In this document: piece after piece, positions 1 to 7,701 of the stretch
Numbering within the stretch: the first letter of the stretch is position 1
Layout of the letters: each line of letters starts with the position of its first letter
Assembly (NCBI GenBank): GCA_910588945.1
Contig: CAJUSF010000041.1
Location: 60,644-124,643, forward strand
Reading direction: 5' to 3'
DNA: 64,000 bases
Origin: an uncultured Eggerthellaceae bacterium
GTDB taxonomy: Bacteria; Actinomycetota; Coriobacteriia; Coriobacteriales; Eggerthellaceae
The notes under the pieces: model-generated
What the model was told of the DNA's origin: nothing
What the model saw: the letters and a program-made list of their open reading frames with translations, nothing else
The model's database searches: none
Translations under genes and position numbers: made by a program

Positions 1-26
1 CTTTATAGACTTCTTCATATAAGGTT

Positions 27-93
27 ATAACCTAACATACTATTAGGAAATAGCGTGATTAAAAGTATATTTTAATCACTATCATTAGGTTAT
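27..93. promoter_or_regulatory. Nested AT-rich palindrome upstream of a transporter remnant
   Basis: An inner stem (GTGATTAAA at 55-63 with TTTAATCAC at 71-79) is nested inside an outer pair (AACCTAA at 29-35 with TTAGGTT at 85-91). It lies just upstream of the truncated transporter gene at 124. A palindrome of this size could be an operator or the footprint of a mobile element end. The sequence does not tell which, and no regulator gene is adjacent. Confidence 0.35.
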
Positions 94-123
94 GGCTATA
101 AATTGGGGAAAAGGGGAAATGCC

Positions 124-306
124 ATGACCATACATTCGCTTAAAAGGAAAAGATACGTATATCTCTTCGCAGCGGTGACTTCATTTCTGGTGCTGGGCTT
201 GGTGTATGCTTGGTCGCTGTTCGCAACGCCTTATCAGCGAAACCGCATCAAAGAGATTAAGGACATACGGACCCAAGGATTTAAAAATAAGTTCGTATGT
301 CCCTGA
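124..306 (+). pseudogene. N-terminal remnant of an OFA-type MFS transporter
   Basis: The 60-codon frame from ATG 124 (GTG/ATG alternatives start slightly upstream) reads a basic N-terminus and then one hydrophobic helix ending in GLVYAWSLFATPY. That resembles the first membrane helix of oxalate/formate antiporter-like major facilitator proteins, which are normally about 400 residues with 12 helices. After about 40 residues the similarity stops, and the frame ends in a basic tail encoded by an inverted repeat (261-302). I read it as a gene truncated by deletion or insertion, with no downstream half in the window. A genuine short membrane peptide is possible but less likely. Confidence 0.5.
261..302. 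repeat. Short inverted repeat ending the transporter remnant
   Basis: GGACATACG (261-269) is matched by CGTATGTCC (294-302) across a 24-base AT-rich loop. It coincides with the point where the transporter similarity has been lost, so it may mark the break-point or a small element end. It is also placed so that it could act as a weak terminator between the remnant and the convergent usp gene. Confidence 0.4.
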
Positions 307-324
307 CACTATGCGGCTTCGGCG

Positions 325-804
325 CTATTTTACAGTGACCACAGGAATATCGGCCTCATGGAGCACCGCATAGCTCACGCTGCCCATCATCGCCCGAATG
401 GCCCCGAGTCCACGTCTGCCCATTATGATCATATCCACGTCGTGCTCTTTGGCGTAATCGCAGATTCCAGTGGATGCCTTTGCCGACGCATATGCTCCAA
501 GCGTTACCTTGCACTGCACATCGTCAAACATGTCTCCGAGCTGCTCGCGAACGCTCTCGATCGTCTGCGCACGGGAATTCTCCATCATGACCTCGTATGT
601 TTCCATATCGGGAAAGATCTGCGAAACGCCGGTGATCGGAGATACGGGAGATTCCACGCCGATGCCCGCCATTCCAAGAGGGATGATAGACACTATGTGT
701 ATCGTAGCGCTCGGATCGTCCCCAAGCATATCTTTCGCGACCACCAAAGCCTCGGTCGATGGCTCGGAACCGTCATAGGCCACCATGATATTCTTATACA
801 ACAT
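325..804 (-). CDS. Universal stress protein, UspA family
   Basis: A 159-residue single-domain cytoplasmic Usp protein. The start is ATG 804 (MLYKNIMVAYDGS), preceded by an AAAGGGGT ribosome-binding site; the longer upstream frame has no such support. The N-terminal beta strand with VAYDGSEPS and the C-terminal GRRGLGAIRAMMGSVS match the ATP-binding G-x2-G-x9-G-S pattern of the ATP-binding Usp class. Such proteins bind ATP and help survival in stress and stationary phase; the specific role here is unknown. The gene diverges from the amidohydrolase at 955 and converges on the transporter remnant. Confidence 0.9.
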   Translation of the reverse strand: MLYKNIMVAYDGSEPSTEALVVAKDMLGDDPSATIHIVSIIPLGMAGIGVESPVSPITGVSQIFPDMETYEVMMENSRAQTIESVREQLGDMFDDVQCKVTLGAYASAKASTGICDYAKEHDVDMIIMGRRGLGAIRAMMGSVSYAVLHEADIPVVTVK

Positions 805-954
805 GTCTACCCCTTTCGTTGCGATTTCCCAAAGTATAGCCCAGCGCTGCGCGACTGAGGTCGGCCTTACGAATCGCTTACCTTTTTGAAAACAAACTTG
901 AAATATTGGTTGGTTACAATCTTGTCGATACAATTAGAAAGGATGCCGATCCGG

Positions 955-1740
955 ATGCAAGCCATCGATTGCCATTGTCATATCTACCCCGCAAAAATTG
1001 CCAAGAAAGCCGTCGAAAGCGTCGGCGAATTCTATGGAATACATATGGACCTTGACGACGGAACGTCAGACACACTGCTCGATGCGTCACGCGATGTGCC
1101 TATCGAAAAGCATTTCATCTATTCGGTGGCAACAAGACCTGAGCAGGTCGAAAGCATCAATGATTTCATAGCGTCCGAATGTGAAAAGCACCCCGAATTC
1201 GTCGGATTCATGACGCTTCATCAGGATTACAAGGACCCGGAATCCGAGATCGAGCGCGCGCGAGCAATGGGGCTTCGTGGCATGAAGCTGCATCCCGATA
1301 CGCAGATGGTCGATATGGACGACCCGCGTCTGATGACGATCTACGAAATCATCGAAGGAAAGATGCCGATCGTTATACATTGCGGCGACTACAGATATGA
1401 CTATTCTCACCCGAAACGGCTCAAAAGGATCCTTGCCGCGTTTCCCGATCTGGTGGTCAATGCAGCGCATTTCGGAGGTTGGTCGATATTCGATTACGCG
1501 CTCGAATTCCTGCAGGACGAGAACTGCTTTTTGGATACCTCAAGCGCACAGGAGCTGCTCGGCCCCAGACGCACGAAAGAACTCTGCAGACTGTTCGGCA
1601 CAGACAGAATAATGTTTGGAAGCGATTTTCCCATGTGGAGTCCGAAGCGCGAATACGAACTATTCACCGCGATCGACTTCACAGATGACGAACTCGAGAA
1701 AATGCTATACGGAAACGCAATGAGATTTTTGAATGCGTAG
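955..1740 (+). CDS. Amidohydrolase family 2 (metal-dependent, TIM-barrel) protein
   Basis: A 261-residue cytoplasmic enzyme of the amidohydrolase_2 (PF04909-like) family. The metal-binding HxH is visible right at the N-terminus (IDCHCHIYP), followed by PIVIHCGDY in the middle and MFGSDFPMWSP near the C-terminus, where the conserved aspartate lies. Family members are decarboxylases or hydrolases of carboxylated rings and lactones; the substrate here cannot be told. A GAAAGG ribosome-binding site at 937-942 fits ATG 955 better than ATG 943, which would be almost on top of it. It converges on nrdG with only about 20 bases between the stops. Confidence 0.8.
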   Translation: MQAIDCHCHIYPAKIAKKAVESVGEFYGIHMDLDDGTSDTLLDASRDVPIEKHFIYSVATRPEQVESINDFIASECEKHPEFVGFMTLHQDYKDPESEIERARAMGLRGMKLHPDTQMVDMDDPRLMTIYEIIEGKMPIVIHCGDYRYDYSHPKRLKRILAAFPDLVVNAAHFGGWSIFDYALEFLQDENCFLDTSSAQELLGPRRTKELCRLFGTDRIMFGSDFPMWSPKREYELFTAIDFTDDELEKMLYGNAMRFLNA

Positions 1741-1761
1741 GACGCTTGCTTTCGGAAAGTC

Positions 1762-2343
1762 CTACCAATTCGCAGGCTTCTCGAAAACCATCTCAGGCTG
1801 CTTCCATTCGACGATAGCGCCGACATCTCGAGTCTTCGCAAGGTCGATGACCCTCTGATTCGAAGAGCCGCGCCAATCAAGTTCCAAAGACTTCAACTCT
1901 TCCACAAAAGGCCCGTCAACCAACACGTCGATATTGTCGAGCAAACATGCGATATCCGGATTTGCCTGCGACATCTTCAGCAGATCCTCGTAAAGGTATC
2001 CGGTAAATGTCCAGATGTTATAACCGTCAGCCTTCAACTGTTGCGCCAACGCAGCGCATGCATGCGGCTGTTCGAACGGCTCGCCACCGGATAGCGTCAC
2101 TCCCGCTATAAGCTTATTCGAACGAATGCCACCCAGGACACTCTCGATAGACCTCAGCTCTCCACCTTTGGGAGAATGACTCTCAGGATTGTGACAGCCG
2201 GGACAACCATGCGAGCACCCTTGAACGAAGATAGAATATCGGATCCCTGGACCATCTACGATTGACTCTTCGACCACCCCGAATATACGAATATCTCCAG
2301 AAGCTTGTGCATCTGCACACTGGGCCGAATCTTGTGCGCTCAT
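1762..2343 (-). CDS. nrdG: Anaerobic ribonucleotide reductase activating enzyme (radical SAM)
   Basis: A 193-residue radical-SAM protein with the CxxxCxxC cluster motif in CSHGCPGCHNPESH, and the GGEPF element that binds the SAM amino group. NrdG uses a [4Fe-4S] cluster and S-adenosylmethionine to make the glycyl radical on NrdD. Its ATG shares one base with the stop of the preceding mscS-like gene (TAATG), so translation is probably coupled. It is the last gene of the nrdD-mscS-nrdG run. Its activation target could also include the stand-alone glycyl-radical domain at 15042. Confidence 0.93.
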   Translation of the reverse strand: MSAQDSAQCADAQASGDIRIFGVVEESIVDGPGIRYSIFVQGCSHGCPGCHNPESHSPKGGELRSIESVLGGIRSNKLIAGVTLSGGEPFEQPHACAALAQQLKADGYNIWTFTGYLYEDLLKMSQANPDIACLLDNIDVLVDGPFVEELKSLELDWRGSSNQRVIDLAKTRDVGAIVEWKQPEMVFEKPANW

Positions 2344-3290
2344 TAAGACTCCTTCTTTCCGGCACTGGGTCGTGATCCATCCTTCTTCTCACGCTCGACT
2401 CTTCGCTCCTTGCGCTCTTTTCGTTCCTTGCGCTCTTCACGAATCTCTTCACCGTGCTCGGATATGCGTCTGGTCACGTTCGGTTTGCCATCCGATGTCG
2501 AGATGCGTTTGCCATATAGCTTCACGACCTCGACCGCCGCGTTCTTCACGGCATCCAGATGCACGCCTGTGCCGACGGTGAAATATAACGTGCCCTTATA
2601 TCCTTTATCGTTGGCCCCAAAATACGATATTTTCGAAGGCGTCTTCATTAAAGTGATCGCCTCCACAGCATCGTTGACCTTGCCTTCAATCTCTTCTGCA
2701 AGATCTTCAGGCGTCCTGCCCTCGACACGATTCACGAGAATGTCTAGGCGAACATCGTTTTGGGGAGGCATCTTGATCAGCGCGGACGTATTGATCACCG
2801 AATTGGGGATGAGCACCTTATCCCCCTCAGCTGTAACGATCACCGTATGACGCCACGTTACGTCATGGACGATTCCCGTATTAGTGCCGACTTGAATATG
2901 GTCTCCTGGCTCCACGAGTTTGCCTACACTGATCTGTAAGCCCCCAATAAGATTTGACAGCGTGCTTTGAAAGCCGAGAGAGACCGCAATGCCGCCGACT
3001 CCCAAAGCCGTTATAGCTGCGCTGATGTTAACGTTGAAGCACGTAGACAATACGATGCATATGCCTACACACCATATCCCCACGCGGGCGATATTGATGA
3101 AGATGCTCGATGAGGGCAGTGGATTTTGCGACAACCGCAGCATTTTGCGCAGGAGCTTCGTAATGAGCGCGGACACTAATGCGGTAAGCATCAGCGTTAT
3201 CAGCGCAGTAAGAAACGTGCTCAGCCACCCTACGTGGAAGAAATTCTGCATCATATTCTTAAACTCGTCAGGCAAAGAATCCAAACCCAT
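2343..3290 (-). CDS. MscS-type mechanosensitive channel
   Basis: A 315-residue membrane protein with hydrophobic helices in residues 15-110, then the MscS pore helix region (GVGGIAVSLGFQSTLSNLIG), a beta domain, and a cytoplasmic alpha-beta domain. The last 40 residues are a highly charged Arg/Lys/Glu tail. MscS channels open on membrane tension to release solutes in osmotic downshock. ATG 3290 follows TAGGATGCGGC. It lies between nrdD and nrdG and overlaps nrdG by one base, an arrangement with no obvious functional reason. Confidence 0.85.
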   Translation of the reverse strand: MGLDSLPDEFKNMMQNFFHVGWLSTFLTALITLMLTALVSALITKLLRKMLRLSQNPLPSSSIFINIARVGIWCVGICIVLSTCFNVNISAAITALGVGGIAVSLGFQSTLSNLIGGLQISVGKLVEPGDHIQVGTNTGIVHDVTWRHTVIVTAEGDKVLIPNSVINTSALIKMPPQNDVRLDILVNRVEGRTPEDLAEEIEGKVNDAVEAITLMKTPSKISYFGANDKGYKGTLYFTVGTGVHLDAVKNAAVEVVKLYGKRISTSDGKPNVTRRISEHGEEIREERKERKERKERRVEREKKDGSRPSAGKKES

Positions 3291-3467
3291 GCCGCATCCT
3301 AACCTCAGATCGTCTCAAGTCCATTCACTGTGTGAAAACAAAGGCCAACTGCTGCGCACAGAGCTCTCAAATACTGATGTCGCAGCGCTTTCGTCTTGCT
3401 CGCCTATAATGCTCGCATCTTGATAGCCGCTCTTCGTGTTCCCAATGATACAGACTCTCATATGATA

Positions 3468-3513
3468 ACAGCCGCACCCGCTTGTTCTCTGCAAGCGAAA
3501 TGCGGCTGTAAAT
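3468..3513 (-). terminator. Hairpin downstream of nrdD
   Basis: ACAGCCGCA pairs with TGCGGCTGT, and an inner CGCTTG/CAAGCG pair sits within. It lies 30-80 bases after the nrdD stop and before mscS. There is no long T-run, so termination may be partial, letting some transcription continue into mscS-nrdG. Confidence 0.45.
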
Positions 3514-3544
3514 GTAAACCCAGCGCTATGGTTTAACCGAGTGC

Positions 3545-5893
3545 TTAAAGCTTCGGAACGTCGTGCTTGACACGATCGGACTCTTCAGAGCGCTTCGCAT
3601 CGTTGAAACGATCAAGGGTTCCAACAAGATACCCTGTGATGCGACGGATGCGCTCAAAGCCAAGGCCTGTAGCATCCCCGCTGTCGTCCTTATACTCCGC
3701 GCGCCCGCACTTAGGACAAGTGTCGCCGATGATGCCGTTATATCCGCACACTGGATCGCGATCGACAGGATGATTGATCGAACCGTAGCCCATCCCGCTC
3801 TCCTTCATATGGCGGATAACGGACTCGAACGCCTCAAGATTTTCAGTCGGGTCGCCATCAAGCTCGATATAGCTGATGTGTCCACCGTTGGTAAGCGCAT
3901 GATACGGAGCCTCGATATCGATCTTGTCAAACGCAGCAATATCATGATAGACAGGCACATGGAAACCGTTGGTGTAGTAATCGCGATTCGTAACACCCTC
4001 GATGCTTCCGAAGCGCTCGCGATCGAGACGGACAAAGCGACCGGACAGACCTTCTGCAGGCGTTGCGATCAAGGAGAAATTAAGCTTCTTCTCTTCCGAG
4101 ATCCTGTCGCAATAGCTGCGCATATGACCAATGATCTCAAGGCCGAGACGCTGAGCTTCCTTGCTCTCTCCATGATGCTTGCCAGTAAGTGCCTTCAGGC
4201 ACTCCGCAAGACCTATAAAACCGGTTGTGAGCGTGCCGTGCTTGAGAACCTCACGTTGCTCATCATCATACTTGAGGTTCTCAGAATCGATCCAAACACC
4301 CTGTCCCATAAGGAATGGAGCATTGTATACGCGCTTGCGAGCTTGGATCTCAAAACGCTCAAGCAGCTGACCAGTAACGAGCTGAAGCTTGGAATCGAGC
4401 AGGTCGAAGAACAGTTCCACATCGCCTTTAGCACGAAGGGCAAGACGCGGAAGATTGATCGAGGTGAACGAAAGATTGCCTCTGCCCGGAGTGACCTCGC
4501 GCTCGGGATCGTAAACGTTGCCCATAACGCGAGTGCGGCAACCCATGTATGCGATCTCCGTCTCAGGCGTTCCTTTGTAATACTGCGCATTGAACGGCGC
4601 ATCAAGGAAGCTGAAATTCGGGAACAGGCGCTTTGCGGAACAATGCATGGCCATCTTGAACAGATCGTAGTTCGGATCGGTCGGATTGTAGTTGACGCCC
4701 TCCTTCACGCGGAAGATCTGTACCGGGAAGATCGGAGTCTCGCCGTTGCCAAGTCCCTCTTCTGTTGCAAGAAGCATATTCTTTATGACCATACGTCCTT
4801 CAGGAGAGGTGTCCATACCGTAGTTGACCGAGCTGAACGGAGTCTGGGCACCGGCGCGCGAATGCATGGTGTTCAGATTATGGACCAAGGCTTCCATTGC
4901 TTGGAAAGTAGTGCGATCAGTATCCTTAAGCGCATTTTTCTTGGTGTAAGAGATGATCACATCAGCGCTCTCGGAAGATATGCCAGCCTCGATAAGACCC
5001 GCTACAAGCTCGCTCTCGAAAGCCGCATCGAGCTCGATCGATGCTTGGACGCCTGTCTTCTTTTCGATATTTGAGAGAAGAGTCTCGGTGAACTCACGTT
5101 CATCCGCAATGTCGGTCAGAAGGTCGATAGCCTCAGCAAGATGCTTCTTGAACAATCTTCGATAAGTCTTGCGAACACCGTCTGCCAGACCGTAATCGAA
5201 ATCGCATACCGCTTGACCACCGTGCTGGTCGTTCTGGTTGGACTGAATGGCGATACAGGCAAGTGCCGTGTAGCTCGAGATATCGTTCGGCTCACGAAGA
5301 ACGCCATGACCTGTAGAGAATCCGTCTTTGAAGAGCTTCTTGAGCTCGATCTGGCAGCAAGTGGTGGTAAGAGTATAGAAATCCATATCATGAATATGGA
5401 TATCACCTTCGCGATGAGCCTTCGCAAAACGCGGATCGATCACGCACATCTCGTAGAACTGCTTGGCGGATTCCGAGCCATACTTGAGCATAGTACCCAT
5501 TGCAGTATCGGCATTGATGTTGGCGTTTTCGCGCTTGAGATCGGAATCTGCGGCCTTTGAGAAAGTGATATCGTGAAGTGTCTGAATGAGACGGGAATTG
5601 ACATCGCGAACACGGTTGCGCTCGGCGCGATAAAGGATGTATGCCTTAGCGGTCTGGACGAATCCGCTCTCAATAAGCGTCTCCTCAACAAGATCCTGAA
5701 CGCCCTCAACAGTCGGAGTGCCCTCAATGGCGCCTTCGTCAAGCTTCTGAGACACCTTACGTGCGATCTCATCGGCGGTAGCGCGATCCTGCATGGCGGC
5801 ACAGGCTTGGAAGGCCTTCTCCACTGCAGATGCGATCTTCGTCTCGTTGAATTCGGTCGTACGTCCGTCGCGCTTGATGATTGTTTGTGGCAT
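3545..5893 (-). CDS. nrdD: Class III anaerobic ribonucleoside-triphosphate reductase
   Basis: A 782-residue enzyme that reduces ribonucleoside triphosphates to deoxy forms using a glycyl radical. An ATP-cone occupies about residues 3-92 (IIKRDGRTTEFNETKI). The catalytic barrel includes MHSRAGAQTPFSS and MGCRTRV, a probable active-site cysteine. Near the C-terminus are the zinc cysteines (CGYNG...CPKCG) and the glycyl-radical loop RRITGYLVG, with the radical glycine near residue 754. Length is normal for the family. The 325-base upstream region (5894-6218) holds two NrdR-like boxes. The radical loop is copied almost exactly in the small gene at 15042. Confidence 0.95.
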   Translation of the reverse strand: MPQTIIKRDGRTTEFNETKIASAVEKAFQACAAMQDRATADEIARKVSQKLDEGAIEGTPTVEGVQDLVEETLIESGFVQTAKAYILYRAERNRVRDVNSRLIQTLHDITFSKAADSDLKRENANINADTAMGTMLKYGSESAKQFYEMCVIDPRFAKAHREGDIHIHDMDFYTLTTTCCQIELKKLFKDGFSTGHGVLREPNDISSYTALACIAIQSNQNDQHGGQAVCDFDYGLADGVRKTYRRLFKKHLAEAIDLLTDIADEREFTETLLSNIEKKTGVQASIELDAAFESELVAGLIEAGISSESADVIISYTKKNALKDTDRTTFQAMEALVHNLNTMHSRAGAQTPFSSVNYGMDTSPEGRMVIKNMLLATEEGLGNGETPIFPVQIFRVKEGVNYNPTDPNYDLFKMAMHCSAKRLFPNFSFLDAPFNAQYYKGTPETEIAYMGCRTRVMGNVYDPEREVTPGRGNLSFTSINLPRLALRAKGDVELFFDLLDSKLQLVTGQLLERFEIQARKRVYNAPFLMGQGVWIDSENLKYDDEQREVLKHGTLTTGFIGLAECLKALTGKHHGESKEAQRLGLEIIGHMRSYCDRISEEKKLNFSLIATPAEGLSGRFVRLDRERFGSIEGVTNRDYYTNGFHVPVYHDIAAFDKIDIEAPYHALTNGGHISYIELDGDPTENLEAFESVIRHMKESGMGYGSINHPVDRDPVCGYNGIIGDTCPKCGRAEYKDDSGDATGLGFERIRRITGYLVGTLDRFNDAKRSEESDRVKHDVPKL

Positions 5894-6069
5894 GATTCAA
5901 CTTCCTTCTCTGGTTGTTTTAGCGCCTTCAGCTTTGTCCGTCATCCGTATATCCAAAGGGTTAAAAAAGCACAAGCTGTTGATTATTCAGACTTGTGCAG
6001 TTTTCATATCCCTACCTGTGAATTCCTATGTTATTCAACATCTTTTCCACAGGGTTTCAACTAAGTTAT

Positions 6070-6117
6070 ACACAATATGTTGTGGTTAGTGCATCACTTC
6101 GTGAGTATATATAGTAT
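6070..6117 (-). promoter_or_regulatory. Tandem NrdR-type boxes upstream of nrdD
   Basis: Two palindromic 16-mers, ACACAATATGTTGTGG (6070-6085) and TGAGTATATATAGTAT (6102-6117), resemble the NrdR consensus (about ACACTATATATAGTGT). Their centres are 32 bases apart, the three-helical-turn spacing typical of NrdR operators in front of ribonucleotide reductase genes. They lie about 180-225 bases upstream of the nrdD start, so a long leader is implied. The rest of 5894-6218 shows no gene. Confidence 0.6.
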
Positions 6118-6218
6118 AAGTAAGACGAAGTTTTGACAATAGGATATCGGCGGATTTATCCGATTTTTTTCAATCTGATTCATGTGCGCGAAAAGTACGC
6201 AGGTCCAACGATGGGCTC

Positions 6219-6509
6219 TTAAGTAACAGTTCCGTAAACCTGTCCCCAAGCGTGCCCATTGATGGCGGAATTGATCTGATCGGCAAGTCGTCTTCTCGTG
6301 TAATCGCCTGGCGGCAATAACGAAACGATGCGCATCAGATCCTCCGGAAGATCCGCCGATTCGGCAGCGATGATGACATCCAGTCGAGACACTTTGAAAG
6401 CAAGCTCCTCATCTACCTGCTCCATATAAGGCGCCTCGTCGTCCCTAAAAAGAGAGTCGATCACTTGCTGCAAAGCCCCGTAATGCGGACTTTTGTCCTT
6501 ATTGCTCAT
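6219..6509 (-). CDS. Conserved-looking 96-residue hypothetical protein
   Basis: I do not recognise this family. The start at ATG 6509 (MSNKDKSPHYGAL) lies inside the end of the upstream gene, overlapping it by 11 bases, which implies translational coupling. The protein is soluble, rich in Asp/Glu and Leu, and predicted helical, with no cysteine cluster or membrane segment. A partner or small accessory subunit of the methyltransferase-like protein is plausible from the overlap alone. Confidence 0.6.
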   Translation of the reverse strand: MSNKDKSPHYGALQQVIDSLFRDDEAPYMEQVDEELAFKVSRLDVIIAAESADLPEDLMRIVSLLPPGDYTRRRLADQINSAINGHAWGQVYGTVT

Positions 6510-7554
6510 GACGTTCATCCAATCGATCGGCTGTGCGCCCCAAAGCGCTGGCAACGCGATCGCGAAGACGTTCTGCCAACGAATCAAGATCAGTCTCAGC
6601 ATCATTTGCAATATCCAAGCCGAACAAATCCTGAGCCACATCCAGTCTGTCGACTGCCGCAACAAGCGCCCCGGTGTATGCAGGGCTCGCATCTCCAACA
6701 GCGCGCAGAAACTGCGCACCTGCTGCACGTAGCGCTTCGGCGGCATCCACCATCGTATCCGGATCGAAGTACGGATTCTTGTAACTCGGAGCCTCCTGTT
6801 CAGGATCGCGCGAGGCAACATCAAGCTGAACTAGCGTCGGAAGCCCGCACGACATGCGGGCGCGATTCGTCAAGGCGACAAGATCATCGACAGGAGCCCC
6901 ACTTGCAAACCCTACAACATCCGCACCGAGATCCTCCATCGCATAGATCGCATCCTCGATGCTCTCTTGCATGGCGCTTTCACTACCCACAGCAACCGAT
7001 GCTGCACCACGCCTTCTTAAGACACCTTCGCCATCAACATCAACAGAAGCGATAATCAGTTTGTCGCTGACCTTGCGAATGCCCATCAAAGCGCATTTGA
7101 GATCAGCCACACGTGTGAATCCGTTTAGAAAAAACGCATCGAAGCTTGCATCGTCATACAACTTAGCGGCCCTTGTGTATTGATCCCGATTCTCGAGAAG
7201 CGAAGATTTGGAAGACGCATCAAGGGGAAGGGCACAAGGCGCGATCTCGACGATCACATGCTGCGGCTTCACGGCCTGCGCGAGCTTGATAGCATTATCC
7301 GCCATCGCCTGCGCATCATCCCGCATCCCAAGCCGCGCAAGTTCAGCAGGAACGATCATGGCGGTATCGGCCACAACGCACTGAACGCCCGTCATCGACT
7401 CCAACTTGTAGACCTCTTCGATCACCTCAGGCTCGAACAGCAACGCGTAAGCCTGATCATGCAAAGATGTCATCCCCAATAGATCGAGAGCGCGCGAAAC
7501 GGGCGACGACATAACGAGCATATCCTTGTTCAAACGAAGTTCTAGATCTGCCAT
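6499..7554 (-). CDS. Homocysteine S-methyltransferase-like protein lacking the zinc cysteines
   Basis: A 351-residue TIM-barrel protein related to the homocysteine methyltransferase domain (PF02574 type). The start at ATG 7554 (MADLELRL) has GGAAGG eight bases upstream. Active members bind zinc with one Cys in a GxNC motif and two in a C-terminal GGCC motif. Here the first site reads GADVVGFASG and the second GAQFLRAVGDASPAYTG, so all three ligands appear to be missing. It may be a non-catalytic relative or use another chemistry. It is coupled to the 96-residue gene downstream. Confidence 0.6.
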   Translation of the reverse strand: MADLELRLNKDMLVMSSPVSRALDLLGMTSLHDQAYALLFEPEVIEEVYKLESMTGVQCVVADTAMIVPAELARLGMRDDAQAMADNAIKLAQAVKPQHVIVEIAPCALPLDASSKSSLLENRDQYTRAAKLYDDASFDAFFLNGFTRVADLKCALMGIRKVSDKLIIASVDVDGEGVLRRRGAASVAVGSESAMQESIEDAIYAMEDLGADVVGFASGAPVDDLVALTNRARMSCGLPTLVQLDVASRDPEQEAPSYKNPYFDPDTMVDAAEALRAAGAQFLRAVGDASPAYTGALVAAVDRLDVAQDLFGLDIANDAETDLDSLAERLRDRVASALGRTADRLDERHEQ

Positions 7555-7701
7555 AGGAAAGCCTTCCACATTGGTTCGAATCATCGATCATAAAGCATGC
7601 AGCTTCACGATATTTCACGTTCAATGATACAGCACCTAGATATCGTTAAAGAAGAACACAGGTAAAGGAGCACGGTCGTCTGCAAGCCATCTGTAAATCA
7701 T

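Noticed and set aside
3563..5074. A 503-codon plus-strand frame antisense to nrdD
   Set aside because: The NrdD frame is clearly the real one, with all catalytic motifs; the other is a shadow from codon bias.
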